The position numbers and the translations under genes were made by a program. A DNA stretch of 29,612 bases from Mariprofundaceae bacterium (lineage in GTDB: Bacteria > Pseudomonadota > Zetaproteobacteria > Mariprofundales > J009): the NCBI GenBank assembly GCA_015489095.1, contig WFMN01000137.1, positions 1-29,612 of the forward strand, given 5' to 3'. Every line of letters begins with the position of its first letter. Positions within the stretch are counted from its first letter, which is position 1. This document shows positions 1 to 8,357 of the stretch, piece after piece. The notes under the pieces were generated by a model, which was not told where the DNA came from, ran no database searches, and saw only the letters and a program-made list of their open reading frames with translations.

Positions 1-14
1 CCAATCGGTAGGCG

Positions 15-2093
15 GTGCTGGCGGCGGCCGACACCATCAAGCAGAAAAAGCGGCGCGAAAACCTGCTGGCGCAGGCCGATATCGCCCGCACCGCCTACCG
101 GTTGGTGGCGCTGGATGATGCAGTGCCGCTTGAGGTGGGGCTCGACCAACTGCAACTGCAGGAGCCGGACAAGGCGCGGCTGGGCGCGCTGCTGGATCGC
201 TTCCGGCTCGACCGCCTGCGCGCCCTGTTCGACCTCGACGAGGCTCCGGCTGAAGTCGCGACGCAAGCCAACGCCGCGCGCGTTGATCGGCTGGTCAACG
301 ATAGCGAAACCCTCAAGGCGCTGTGCGCCGCCCTGCGCGGCGCGGAGCTAATCGCCATCGACAGCGAAACCGACGATCTCGCCTGCCGCTCGGCCAATCT
401 GGTCGGCCTCTCGTTCGCCACCGAGGCGGGCTGCGGCTGGTATCTGCCGCTCGGCCACCGCGACGCCGAGGGAAACCGCTGCCCCGATCAACTCCCCTTC
501 GAACCAACACTGGCGGCGCTCAAGCCGATTCTGGAAGACCCCGCCATCGCCAAGTGCGGCCACAACCTCAAGTTCGACCGCCAGATTCTGCGCCGCGCCG
601 GCATCACGCTGGCCGGTGTGCGCTACGACTCGATGCTGCTCGCTTACAGCCTCAACCCCGGCGGCCAACCGCCGAAACTCGACCGCGTCGCCGAGGAGCA
701 GCTCGGCCACCGCTGCATCCCGTTTGCACAGGTGGCGGGCAAGGGGGCGAAGCAGATCACCTTCGACCGCGTCCCCATCGCCACCGCCCTCCCCTACGCG
801 GCGGAGGATGCCGAGGTCGCGCTGCGCCTGACCCACAAACTGGCGGAGCAGCTACGGCAGGATGGGCGGCTGGCGCGCCACCACGACATCGAGCTGCCGC
901 TCTCCGAGGTGCTGGCCGACATGGAGTGGCAGGGGATCACGCTCGATGCCGACCTGCTCGGCGCCCTCTCCACGCAGCTAGGCGAACGCATCGCGGCGCT
1001 GGAAGAAGAGATCCAGCAGGTGGCCGGCAGCGAGATCAACATCCACTCGCCCAAGCAGCTTGGGGTGCTGCTGTTCGAGCAACTGGGGCTGCCGGGTGGC
1101 AAGCGCACCAAATCGGGGCAGTGGTCCACCACCCAAGCGGTGCTGGAGCAGTTGGCCTTCAGCCACGAGATCCCGCAGCGCATCTTGGAGCTGCGCAGCC
1201 TAGCCAAGCTGAAATCGACCTATACCGATGCCCTGCCTAGGTTGATCAACCGGCAGACCGGGCGGGTGCACACCTCCTACAATCAGGCGGTCACCTCAAC
1301 CGGGCGGCTCTCCTCTTCCGATCCCAACCTGCAGAACATCCCCATCCGCAGCCGGGAGGGGCGCGAGATTCGCCGCGCCTTCATCGCCGATCGCGGCTGC
1401 CTGCTGATCGCCGCCGACTACTCGCAGATCGAGTTGCGGCTGATGGCGCATCTTGCCGAGGATGCGGGGCTGATCGCCGCCTTTGCCAACGATGAGGATA
1501 TCCACGCCGCCACCGCCGCCGCCATCCATCAGGTGGCGCAAGGTGATGTGACCCGCGACATGCGCAGGGCGGCCAAGGCGATCAACTTCGGCATCATCTA
1601 CGGCATCAGCGGCTTCGGCCTCGCCAAGCAGCTCGGCATCGCGCGCGGTGAGGCGCAGCGTTTTATCGACGCCTGGTTCGCCCAGTATCCCGGGGTCAAG
1701 GCCTTCATGGAGCGAACCAAAAACGCGGCCAAGGAGCGCGGCTTCGTCGAAACCCTGCTGGGGCACCGCATCCACCTGCCGGAGATCAACGATCGCAACG
1801 CCATGCGCCGCCAATACGCCGAGCGGCTGGCGATCAACGCCCCGCTACAGGGCTCCGCCGCCGACCTGATCAAGCTGGCGATGATCCGCCTGCACCGGCA
1901 GTTGGCGGCGCGGTTTCCCGATGCCCACCTGCTGCTGCAGGTGCACGACGAGCTGGTAATCGAGGCGCCCGAAGATCAGGCCGAAGCGGTCAGCGCGCTT
2001 ACCCGCGCCACCATGGAGTCGGTAGCCGAACTCAAAGTGCCGCTCAAGGTCGATATCGGGATCGGAGCCCACTGGCTGGCCGCCCACGGATGA
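15..2093 (+). CDS. polA: DNA polymerase I, 3'-5' exonuclease and polymerase part (5' end missing or frameshifted)
   Basis: This is the Klenow-like portion of Pol I (replication primer removal and repair synthesis), 692 residues against about 930 for a complete enzyme. The proofreading domain looks intact: motif IDSETD with D116 and E118, motif GHNLKFD with D188, and motif YAAED with Y261 and D265. Polymerase motif A (DYSQIELRL, D468), motif B (RRAAKAINFGIIYG) and motif C (VHDELVIE, D645) are all present, so the polymerase should be active. The first residues (VLAAADTIKQ) match the end of the 5'-nuclease domain of the family, so a true start is not expected here; the GTG at 15 has no ribosome-binding site. 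An in-frame TAG lies at 9-11, while bases 2-10 in another frame read Q-S-V as the family would predict. This suggests a small indel near base 11, or a sequencing error. It converges on ccoG. Confidence 0.93.
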   Translation: MLAAADTIKQKKRRENLLAQADIARTAYRLVALDDAVPLEVGLDQLQLQEPDKARLGALLDRFRLDRLRALFDLDEAPAEVATQANAARVDRLVNDSETLKALCAALRGAELIAIDSETDDLACRSANLVGLSFATEAGCGWYLPLGHRDAEGNRCPDQLPFEPTLAALKPILEDPAIAKCGHNLKFDRQILRRAGITLAGVRYDSMLLAYSLNPGGQPPKLDRVAEEQLGHRCIPFAQVAGKGAKQITFDRVPIATALPYAAEDAEVALRLTHKLAEQLRQDGRLARHHDIELPLSEVLADMEWQGITLDADLLGALSTQLGERIAALEEEIQQVAGSEINIHSPKQLGVLLFEQLGLPGGKRTKSGQWSTTQAVLEQLAFSHEIPQRILELRSLAKLKSTYTDALPRLINRQTGRVHTSYNQAVTSTGRLSSSDPNLQNIPIRSREGREIRRAFIADRGCLLIAADYSQIELRLMAHLAEDAGLIAAFANDEDIHAATAAAIHQVAQGDVTRDMRRAAKAINFGIIYGISGFGLAKQLGIARGEAQRFIDAWFAQYPGVKAFMERTKNAAKERGFVETLLGHRIHLPEINDRNAMRRQYAERLAINAPLQGSAADLIKLAMIRLHRQLAARFPDAHLLLQVHDELVIEAPEDQAEAVSALTRATMESVAELKVPLKVDIGIGAHWLAAHG

Positions 2094-2097
2094 TCAC

Positions 2098-2260
2098 GGC
2101 TTCGAAGAAAGGCGTCATCGCGGCCGCGCGGTTGGAAGCCGCACCTACCTCCTTGTAGGAGGGGAATCCTCTCCCCGAACCCGTGCGGGCGGATTTCGCG
2201 GTTGGAAACCGCTCCTACCTCCTTGTAGGAGGGGAATCCTTTCCCCGAACCCGTGCGGGC
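2098..2260. repeat. Tandem REP/BIME-like repeat with remnant of the five-hairpin element
   Basis: Two 63-base units (2128-2190 and 2198-2260, period 70) follow a degenerate head (2098-2125) that resembles the start of the five-hairpin element seen elsewhere in the window. Each unit has two hairpins facing each other: a GCGGTT/AACCGC stem at 2198-2218 whose reverse strand begins GTAG, and GTAGGA followed by a GGGGAA/TTCCCC stem at 2225-2246. GTAG-headed imperfect hairpins in inverted pairs are the known hallmark of RAYT-associated REP sequences; assigning these to that class is inference. The second unit overlaps the 3' end of ccoG and provides its last codons and stop. Confidence 0.8.
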
Positions 2261-3543
2261 GCCGCCGCGTAGTGCACCACGACGAACTTCTTGGACCACC
2301 CTTGGCCGTTGTCGGCGATCACCCGGAAGCGGTGCAGCCCTTGGCTGAGCGCGGCTTTGTTCAGCGTGAGCGCCACATCCTTGCGGCCGGGACGGTCAAA
2401 ATGGACGCTACTTGCCGCCAGTTGGTAACTACCGGCGGGGAGATCCACTACTTTCAAGTGGATGGTCATCGGCGTAAACAGCTTGTTGGCGACCTCCACG
2501 CGGTAGGCGAGCAGATCGTTTCCCTGCCACGCCTGGGTGCGATCCACCGACAGTGCCGCCGGCTGATAACCGTAGAGCCCGCTCACAAACATTACCCCAC
2601 CCACGGTGGTAAAGAGCAGCGCCGCCTTCGCCCGCCCCATAAAACCACCCAGCGTCCGCAACAGCGGGCGGCTGTTTTCCTTGTTGCCAATGGCAAAACG
2701 CAACAGTGAGCCGCCCGCGAGCTTCTTGCTGCGCGCATGGAGCGTGTCGCAGGCGACGATACATTCGCCGCAGGCCACGCAGCTATCGTAGATATCGGTC
2801 TTGCGCGGATCGATATCGATAAAGCAGCTATCGACGCAGTAGTTGCAGTGGCTGCAGTCGCCACTGCGCGCGGCATCATATTGAATACGCAGGGTATCGC
2901 GCGTTTTGAAGCTGTGCTGCCAGATGCGGTAGATGCACATGTAGCGGCACATCAGATGGCGGATCACCGCCACATCGAGGAAGACCACCACCACACACAC
3001 CGTGTAGATCCAGTACTCCGAACCGTGCAACTGCCCATCGTCGGCAAAGGTGAGCAGCGACCAGATCGCCGACGGCGGATAGAAGTAGAGCAGCGGCACC
3101 AGCGCCAACACCATCGAGGCCGCGAGCAGCAGCAGAAACAGCACCACCTTGTTGCGCCATCCGCTGCGCCGCAGCGCGATCACCACATCCTCACCCGTCA
3201 TATCCATGATGCGCGCATGGCGCCCCAGCAGCTTCTTGGTCACGCTATTGGCCCATTCGGAAACGGTGTTCTGCGGACACATCCAGCCGCAGAAGACCGC
3301 GCCGACCAGCGAGTAGAACATCACCAGCAGGCTGGCCACAAAGATCCAGAAGCCGAGGACAATCAACATGTCGGAGAACCAGACCTCGCGCCCCAGCACC
3401 ACGAACGCGCCATCGATGGTGTCGATCCGAAACAGGCCGGTGATGGGAATCAGCACCAGCAGCGCCAGCGTCACCACCTGCACCAGCCGCCGCGCGGGGT
3501 GGAGCTTGCCGGCGTAGTGATCGACGGAGATGGTGGCACTCAT
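2215..3543 (-). CDS. ccoG: cbb3 oxidase accessory ferredoxin-like membrane protein CcoG
   Basis: CcoG (RdxA/FixG family) is a polyferredoxin-like inner-membrane protein needed for cbb3 oxidase maturation, with a proposed role in copper handling. The 442-residue protein has membrane segments near residues 20-40, 58-82, 131-153 and 178-198. It has the CGWMCP motif (C85, C89) and two Cys clusters (C230, C233, C236, C240 and C255, C258, C261, C265) that would bind two 4Fe-4S clusters. A further hydrophobic helix lies near 310-325, followed by an Ig-like C-terminal domain. It is the last gene of the oxidase locus, 9 bases after the fused membrane protein. The final 15 or so residues (VRGKDSPPTRR and neighbours) are encoded by the adjacent REP-like repeat, so the natural C-terminus has been replaced. 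The ccoI copper ATPase and ccoH, often found beside it, are not in the window. Confidence 0.95.
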   Translation of the reverse strand: MSATISVDHYAGKLHPARRLVQVVTLALLVLIPITGLFRIDTIDGAFVVLGREVWFSDMLIVLGFWIFVASLLVMFYSLVGAVFCGWMCPQNTVSEWANSVTKKLLGRHARIMDMTGEDVVIALRRSGWRNKVVLFLLLLAASMVLALVPLLYFYPPSAIWSLLTFADDGQLHGSEYWIYTVCVVVVFLDVAVIRHLMCRYMCIYRIWQHSFKTRDTLRIQYDAARSGDCSHCNYCVDSCFIDIDPRKTDIYDSCVACGECIVACDTLHARSKKLAGGSLLRFAIGNKENSRPLLRTLGGFMGRAKAALLFTTVGGVMFVSGLYGYQPAALSVDRTQAWQGNDLLAYRVEVANKLFTPMTIHLKVVDLPAGSYQLAASSVHFDRPGRKDVALTLNKAALSQGLHRFRVIADNGQGWSKKFVVVHYAAAPARVRGKDSPPTRR

Positions 3544-3552
3544 TGCAACAGG

Positions 3553-6120
3553 CTACTCAAGCCGCGCCAGCGGCGCAACACGGCGCAGACGACGCGTCCA
3601 TGCCTCCTGCCGCGCCGGGTCGCCGCGCGAGAGGGCAACCATCATCCGCAGCGCCTGCTCGTGATCGGGACGGATAGTCAGCAACTGGCTGAGCGCCGCT
3701 TCGCGCGTCATCCCCTTCGGCAGCCGGTTCGCCGCCACCGCCGCCAGCAGCCGATCGGCGATGGCGAAGCTCGCCCAGCGGTTGTGCGGGTTCAGACGGT
3801 AGGCGTCGCGCGCAAAACGGTCGGCCGCGCGCCCGTCGCCGCGCAGCTGGGCAATCCAGCCGCGGACATTAAACAGCGCCGCCTCCCGCGCGCGGCGAAA
3901 GCGCGCCAAACGCGACTGATCAACATGCAGCAGCGCGGCCGCCGCCATATCCCCGGCGCGCAGCCCGAGCAGCCATACCCAAGTACGCGCCATCACATCG
4001 CCGTCGCGGTAGCGCACCTTGGGCAGCGCATACTCGATCACCGGCCACCACTCGCTCTGCAGCGGGGCATCAACAGCCGGCACCGCCCCCCACAGCCGCG
4101 CGGCCCAAGTGAGCACACCCTCGCCGCCATCGCCACCCGGGGGCACCCGATCGGCGATCGTCAGCGACGCTCCGGGGCGCGCCACCAGCGCCAGCCGGTA
4201 GCCATCGATAAACAGCACCCCATCGGGAAAGACGCGGTGGAAGGTGGCAAACACCACCGCCAGATTGGCGATATCGAACTGGTTGATCGCCAGCCACTGC
4301 ACAAACAGCCCACCCGCCGCCAGCCTGCTGCGCACGCGGGTGAACTGCTCCACCGACAGCAGCGCACCGCGCCCCGCCATGTCGGGGTGAAAAAGATCGC
4401 CGATAATCAGGTCGTAGCGGCCGCGATCACGGCGCAGAAAGCGGCGCACATCGTCGTGGATGATCCGCGCATGGGCGCTGATATCGCCGTTGACCGGGGT
4501 AAACCAGCGCTTGGCCGCGGCAATCGCCCCCGGCGAGAGCTCCACCGCGGTACGGTCAAGCCCGCGCCACGGCAGCGAACCCGCCGCGGTGATGCCCGTT
4601 CCTAACCCCAAAAAGAGCACCCGCTTGGCATCGGGATAGAGCAGCAGCGGCAGCCGCGCCTGATTCTTCTGCACCGCCACCGAGGTGGGGTCGGTGGCGG
4701 CATCCATCCGTTGCAGATCGGCCAGCAACAGCCGCTGCCCATCGGGGCGCTGCACCACATGGGTCACATTGACCGCATCCTCGAAGCGGTCGAGATCGAC
4801 ACCGCCCGCCACCGCCGGCGTCAGACGCGCGGCAGGGGGCATCCGCCACCACACCGCCGCCAGCAGCAGCAACAACGGAAACAGCGCCCACTGCGGCCGC
4901 GTCATGCCGCTCCAGCGCAGCGCACAGAGGGGCAGCAGTAGCGCCGCCACCATCAGCGTGGCCGGCGTGCCCACCAGCGGCATCAACACCATGCCGGCAA
5001 CCACCGCGCCCAGCGCCGCCCCCACGCTGTTGGCGCCATAGAGCCACGCCGCGGTGCCGTGGGAGGCGTCGTCCGCCGCATGCAGCCGCCGCGCCAGTAG
5101 CGGCAGCCACGCACCGAGCATCAGGGTGGTCGGCAGCGTCAGCAGCGCCAACCAGCCCCCCTCAACCACCATCGCCTCCGCCAGCGAGGCAAACCGCCGC
5201 TGCCCCGCCCACTGCCCCAACCACGGCCACGCGGCAACCGACGCCACCACACCGAACGCCGCCAACCACGGCAGCCGCGCCAACCACTGCCGCGAACGGC
5301 AATGGCGCGCCAACAGGCTGCCGCCGCCGATGCCCACCAGCATCAGCGCCAGGATCAGCGCCAGCAGATACTCGGTGCGCAGCAACACCATGCCGAACAT
5401 CCGCACCCAGGCGACCTCGATCATCAGCGCCGCCGCCCCCACCCCGGCATAGGCCGCCAGATCCCGCCAGTCGGGGTGGGGGAGTGAGCGGACGGCAACG
5501 CCCTCCCCCGCCGCATCCGAAAGCGCCCGCGCCATCAGGAAGGCGCCTCCCCCCACCAACAGGCCGAGCAGCAGCACCCAGTGCAGCGCCGCGCTCCATC
5601 CGACCCGCGGCAGCAACAGCAGCGGCAGCAACGCGCCGATCACGCCCCCTAGGGCGTTGGCGCCGTAGATGGCGGCGACCGAAACATGGCAGCGGCGCGC
5701 CACCGTCAACACCAACGGAAACGCCGCCCCCATCGCCGACGCCGGCAGTAGCAGCAGCACAAACGCCGCCACCGCCTCCAGCGCCTGCCAACCGCCGATG
5801 GAGAGCGCACCGCCGACCGCCAGTAGCTGGTGATCCATCACCGGCAACAGGGTCGGAAGCAGGAGCGCGAACAGCGCAATAGCACACTCGATGGTAGCAA
5901 ACAGCTTGAGCGCCAACGGTGCCGCAAGCGCAAGGCGTGAGCCGAACAGGCCGCCGACGCCCAGCCCGCCCATAAACGCCGCCACCGTCACCACCACGCC
6001 GAAGTTGCCGATGCCGAACAGCAGGCCGACAGGGCGCATCCACAGCACCTCGTAGGCGAGCGCCGTCACCCCGGAGGCGCCGTAGAGCAGCACAAGCAGC
6101 AGGCGAAAATGGGGGCGCAT
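3553..6120 (-). CDS. Fused polytopic membrane / spermidine-synthase-like SAM-domain protein with TPR-like tail
   Basis: An 855-residue protein. Residues 1 to about 430 are hydrophobic, with roughly twelve or more membrane segments in two similar halves. Two YGAN motifs (IYGANALGGVIGA and LYGANSVGAALGA) mark corresponding places in the halves, typical of fused MFS/spermidine-synthase proteins. A soluble Rossmann-like methyltransferase/aminopropyltransferase domain follows, with a glycine motif FLGLGTGIT near residue 501, an acidic residue in AVELSP and YDLIIGDLFHP. The C-terminal 150 or so residues are helical and Arg/Ala-rich, with TPR-like character. The family is common, but its substrate is generally unknown; true polyamine synthesis is not implied. 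It lies between the oxidase accessory genes and ccoG on the same strand, 9 bases from ccoG and 54 bases after the preceding gene. A role in oxidase biogenesis is possible but only inferred from position. Confidence 0.85.
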   Translation of the reverse strand: MRPHFRLLLVLLYGASGVTALAYEVLWMRPVGLLFGIGNFGVVVTVAAFMGGLGVGGLFGSRLALAAPLALKLFATIECAIALFALLLPTLLPVMDHQLLAVGGALSIGGWQALEAVAAFVLLLLPASAMGAAFPLVLTVARRCHVSVAAIYGANALGGVIGALLPLLLLPRVGWSAALHWVLLLGLLVGGGAFLMARALSDAAGEGVAVRSLPHPDWRDLAAYAGVGAAALMIEVAWVRMFGMVLLRTEYLLALILALMLVGIGGGSLLARHCRSRQWLARLPWLAAFGVVASVAAWPWLGQWAGQRRFASLAEAMVVEGGWLALLTLPTTLMLGAWLPLLARRLHAADDASHGTAAWLYGANSVGAALGAVVAGMVLMPLVGTPATLMVAALLLPLCALRWSGMTRPQWALFPLLLLLAAVWWRMPPAARLTPAVAGGVDLDRFEDAVNVTHVVQRPDGQRLLLADLQRMDAATDPTSVAVQKNQARLPLLLYPDAKRVLFLGLGTGITAAGSLPWRGLDRTAVELSPGAIAAAKRWFTPVNGDISAHARIIHDDVRRFLRRDRGRYDLIIGDLFHPDMAGRGALLSVEQFTRVRSRLAAGGLFVQWLAINQFDIANLAVVFATFHRVFPDGVLFIDGYRLALVARPGASLTIADRVPPGGDGGEGVLTWAARLWGAVPAVDAPLQSEWWPVIEYALPKVRYRDGDVMARTWVWLLGLRAGDMAAAALLHVDQSRLARFRRAREAALFNVRGWIAQLRGDGRAADRFARDAYRLNPHNRWASFAIADRLLAAVAANRLPKGMTREAALSQLLTIRPDHEQALRMMVALSRGDPARQEAWTRRLRRVAPLARLE

Positions 6121-6174
6121 CAGGTCAGGGCGCTACCGATCGCCCGTCAGTGACGACGAGAAGGGGTGGACAGG

Positions 6175-6543
6175 TTAATAAGGATAAAACCAGACAAAGG
6201 CGGTCACCGCATGGGCGATGCCCAAGGTGACGGTAATCCCGGCACAGATCATGTGGGGGATGAACCAATCCTTGCCCAGCACCCCCGTTCCCACGCCGAA
6301 AAAGGCCGACAGCAGCAAAAACAGTAGCAGCGCCGCCCCCATCCAGAACAGCACCTCGTGCTTGCTGCGCAGGCTGATCTTGCGCTGCGGCGACACCTCA
6401 TCCTGCTGCGCGGCGTAGTGCTGCATCACCCGCTCGGCGCTCACCTCCGATGAGGGCGCGGGCGCCACGGGAGATGGCGGCGCCGCCTGTGCCATCACCG
6501 GCAGCACAAGCGATAACATCACCATCCACAACCCTTTAGCCAT
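6175..6543 (-). CDS. Small exported membrane protein, two C-terminal helices, unknown function
   Basis: I do not recognise a family. The 122-residue product starts with a signal peptide ending near AQA-APPSP, followed by a Pro/Ala-rich stretch, a short charged region, and two membrane helices near residues 63-85 and 92-118. His residues flank the helices (KHEVLFW, IPHMICAG, GIAHAVTA), which leaves room for a b-type haem arrangement, but nothing proves this. The ATG at 6541-6543 is preferred over the one at 6562-6564: an AAGGAG sequence lies 9 bases before it, and the longer start would put that sequence inside the gene. It overlaps the end of the preceding gene by 8 bases and belongs to the oxidase accessory module. 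Confidence 0.75.
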   Translation of the reverse strand: MAKGLWMVMLSLVLPVMAQAAPPSPVAPAPSSEVSAERVMQHYAAQQDEVSPQRKISLRSKHEVLFWMGAALLLFLLLSAFFGVGTGVLGKDWFIPHMICAGITVTLGIAHAVTAFVWFYPY

Positions 6544-6769
6544 CCTTCTCTTCTCCTTCCTCATCCTGCTGCGCCCGTCTCTTCAGCGTGTAGTACCAAT
6601 AGAGGATCGCCGACAGGATCATCGGCGTCATCACCAAAAAGAACAGGAAAATAAAGATGATCCACGGCGTCTCAATCGTGACATGCAAAAACCGGTAGCT
6701 ATCCACCGCCATCGCCGGCGTTGCCAGGGTAAGGCCGGCCATCAACAGCAGCAATCGAACAAGCTTCAT
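6536..6769 (-). CDS. Small exported single-helix membrane protein, unknown function
   Basis: A 77-residue protein with a signal peptide (MKLVRLLLLMAG to ATPAMA), a short exposed segment, one membrane helix (about residues 36-60) and an acidic and lysine-rich tail. No family is recognised. The chosen ATG at 6767-6769 has AAGGAG 5 bases upstream and overlaps the TGA of the SUMF1-like gene as ATGA, so translation is probably coupled. A longer reading exists but would begin inside the SUMF1 gene and lose the signal peptide. The gene is likely a small subunit or assembly partner in the oxidase accessory module; that is inferred from position alone. Confidence 0.75.
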   Translation of the reverse strand: MKLVRLLLLMAGLTLATPAMAVDSYRFLHVTIETPWIIFIFLFFLVMTPMILSAILYWYYTLKRRAQQDEEGEEKDG

Positions 6770-7797
6770 GGCATCTCCTTGGCGCAACGGAAGCCGAAAA
6801 AGTCCGATGCGTAGTTGGGTAACGAGTAGTTCCGGTGGTAGGTCGAGGTGGCGAAGGGGTCGCTCTTCCACGAGCCACCGCGACGCACCCGGTATTCATT
6901 GCGCTCCTTGGCGTCGGAGCCTGTGTGGTAGTTCGGATCTAGCTCCTGCGGCTTAAACTCGGCCGGATCGGCGTCACTGCCGGGATAGGGGGCGTAGATC
7001 GAGGCCGTCCATTCACTGACATTGCCGGCCATGTCCATCACCCCATAGGGCGATGCCCCTTCGGGGTATTGATCAACCGGCGTGGTGTGACGGACCGAAT
7101 AGTAGGTGTTGAGCACATCGGTGCGAAAGCCGTTGCCCCACGGCCAACGGCGGCCATCGGTGCCGCGCGCCGCCTTCTCCCACTCCGCCTCGGTCGGCAG
7201 CCGCTTGCCCGCCCACGCGCAGTAATCGCGGGCGTTGTTCCACGACACCATGGTCACGGGGTGCTCCAGCAGGCCGCGTGGAATGCGCTGATTGGCCCAG
7301 TTGAGCGGGGGACGGTAGTGGTTGGCGGCGACAAACCGGGCATATTGCGCTTGGGTAACCGGATATTTGTCGATCATGTAGCTGCGCAGCACCACCTTGT
7401 GCTGCGGCCGATTGCCGCGGTTACTGCGCGGATCATCGGTGCCCATCAGGAAGGCTCCGGCCGGGATGGTGACCATCTGCGCCAGCTTCTTCCATTCGCG
7501 ATCAGGAAGCAGCGCCTGCGCCTGCTCCGGAGTGTACGACCCCTTCTTGGCGCCCAGATACTCGTTCTCCGCCTGCAGGTGCAGCTCTTCACCGGCGGCG
7601 CGGATATGGCTCTCCATGTCGGCCGGGTCATAGCCCGCCTTGGCACGCATCTCATCCATCCGCTTGGCGCCCAAGGTCATCACATGGAGCGATCCCCCCA
7701 CCATCGACAGCGTGATGCAGGTGATCACCGTCGCCACCAACACGCGCCGCCGCTTCCTGCGATCAGCGGCGGTGATCTTCCGTTGCTGGATCTTCAT
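6766..7797 (-). CDS. Membrane-anchored SUMF1/FGE-fold protein, probably non-catalytic
   Basis: A 343-residue protein with a positively charged N-terminus, one membrane anchor (about residues 19-40), a helical linker, and a formylglycine-generating-enzyme-like (SUMF1, C-type lectin fold) domain from about residue 108 to the end. Recognisable motifs are IPAGAFLMG, PVTQAQYARF, LPTEAEWEKAARG, WPWGN, GVMDMAGNVSEWT, RRGGSW and FGFRC. True formylglycine-generating enzymes have a pair of active-site cysteines after the GGS motif; here the segment GGSWKSDPFATSTYHRNY has none. It is therefore more likely a structural or cofactor-handling member, like the NirV and PvdO branches of the family. ATGA overlaps link it to the genes on both sides (start at 7795-7797, stop at 6766-6768). 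It probably faces the periplasm and acts on the oxidase or its partner cytochrome; that role is inference. Confidence 0.88.
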   Translation of the reverse strand: MKIQQRKITAADRRKRRRVLVATVITCITLSMVGGSLHVMTLGAKRMDEMRAKAGYDPADMESHIRAAGEELHLQAENEYLGAKKGSYTPEQAQALLPDREWKKLAQMVTIPAGAFLMGTDDPRSNRGNRPQHKVVLRSYMIDKYPVTQAQYARFVAANHYRPPLNWANQRIPRGLLEHPVTMVSWNNARDYCAWAGKRLPTEAEWEKAARGTDGRRWPWGNGFRTDVLNTYYSVRHTTPVDQYPEGASPYGVMDMAGNVSEWTASIYAPYPGSDADPAEFKPQELDPNYHTGSDAKERNEYRVRRGGSWKSDPFATSTYHRNYSLPNYASDFFGFRCAKEMP

Positions 7798-8345
7798 GGC
7801 TTGCCGTGGGGAGGATCGAACTCCGTCGGGTCGTTTTCCGGCAGCGCCTCGCCATCGCTGAAATCGATCTTGCGCCCGCTCTCCCAACCGATGTAGCGGC
7901 GGATGAAGAGCTCGCCGATCACGCCACCGAAGGCGGAGAACTCCATCGTCAGGATGGTAAAGAAGGCGAACAACTGCCAAGGGAGCAAGTGCACCCCCTG
8001 CGGCAGCGGGTGGGTAACGCTCTCATAGTAGGCATACCCCATCACCAGCGCCGGCGGGAAATGGGCCAGATACTTGCCCCCGAATCCATAGATGACCCCG
8101 ACAACCATTCCCGAGACAAACGGGAGGATCGAGAGCGCCGTCACCCACGCCAGCGAGAAGGTGTCGATGCCGAAAAACCACTCCAGCCGCACCCCCAATA
8201 GGCTTAAGCCGGTCTCAATCACCAAGCATCCGACCGGAAAGGCGAAGGCGAAACGCATCCACTTCGGCCCCCATTGCGGCATCGCCTTCAGCTCGGCAAG
8301 CGGGTCGCTTGGCGGCGCCGCTACATATCGCTTCTTTTCGTCCAC
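7794..8345 (-). CDS. Four-helix membrane protein of the oxidase accessory module, unknown function
   Basis: A 183-residue protein with about four membrane helices (near residues 33-52, 64-88, 95-110 and 122-148) and charged cytoplasmic-looking ends. No family is recognised. The start is a GTG at 8343-8345, preceded by a purine-rich AGGGGG about 8 bases upstream that overlaps the stop of the cytochrome c gene. The 3' end overlaps the SUMF1-like gene as ATGA. It may be an integral partner for the adjacent monohaem cytochrome, but only the neighbourhood supports that. Confidence 0.8.
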   Translation of the reverse strand: MDEKKRYVAAPPSDPLAELKAMPQWGPKWMRFAFAFPVGCLVIETGLSLLGVRLEWFFGIDTFSLAWVTALSILPFVSGMVVGVIYGFGGKYLAHFPPALVMGYAYYESVTHPLPQGVHLLPWQLFAFFTILTMEFSAFGGVIGELFIRRYIGWESGRKIDFSDGEALPENDPTEFDPPHGKP

Positions 8346-8357
8346 GGAAAAAGCCCC

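Noticed and set aside
2737..4605. A 622-codon open frame on the plus strand, and many other long frames opposite ccoG, lpxC, ftsZ, ddl and others
   Set aside because: They are rich in His, Arg, Pro and Gln, lack family motifs, and lie opposite well-supported genes; they reflect high GC in the third codon position.
4300..4630. True spermidine synthase
   Set aside because: The domain is fused to a large membrane part, polyamine-binding residues cannot be confirmed, and no speD-like partner is present.
6766..7797. Active formylglycine-generating enzyme
   Set aside because: The active-site cysteine pair is missing and no sulfatase gene is nearby.
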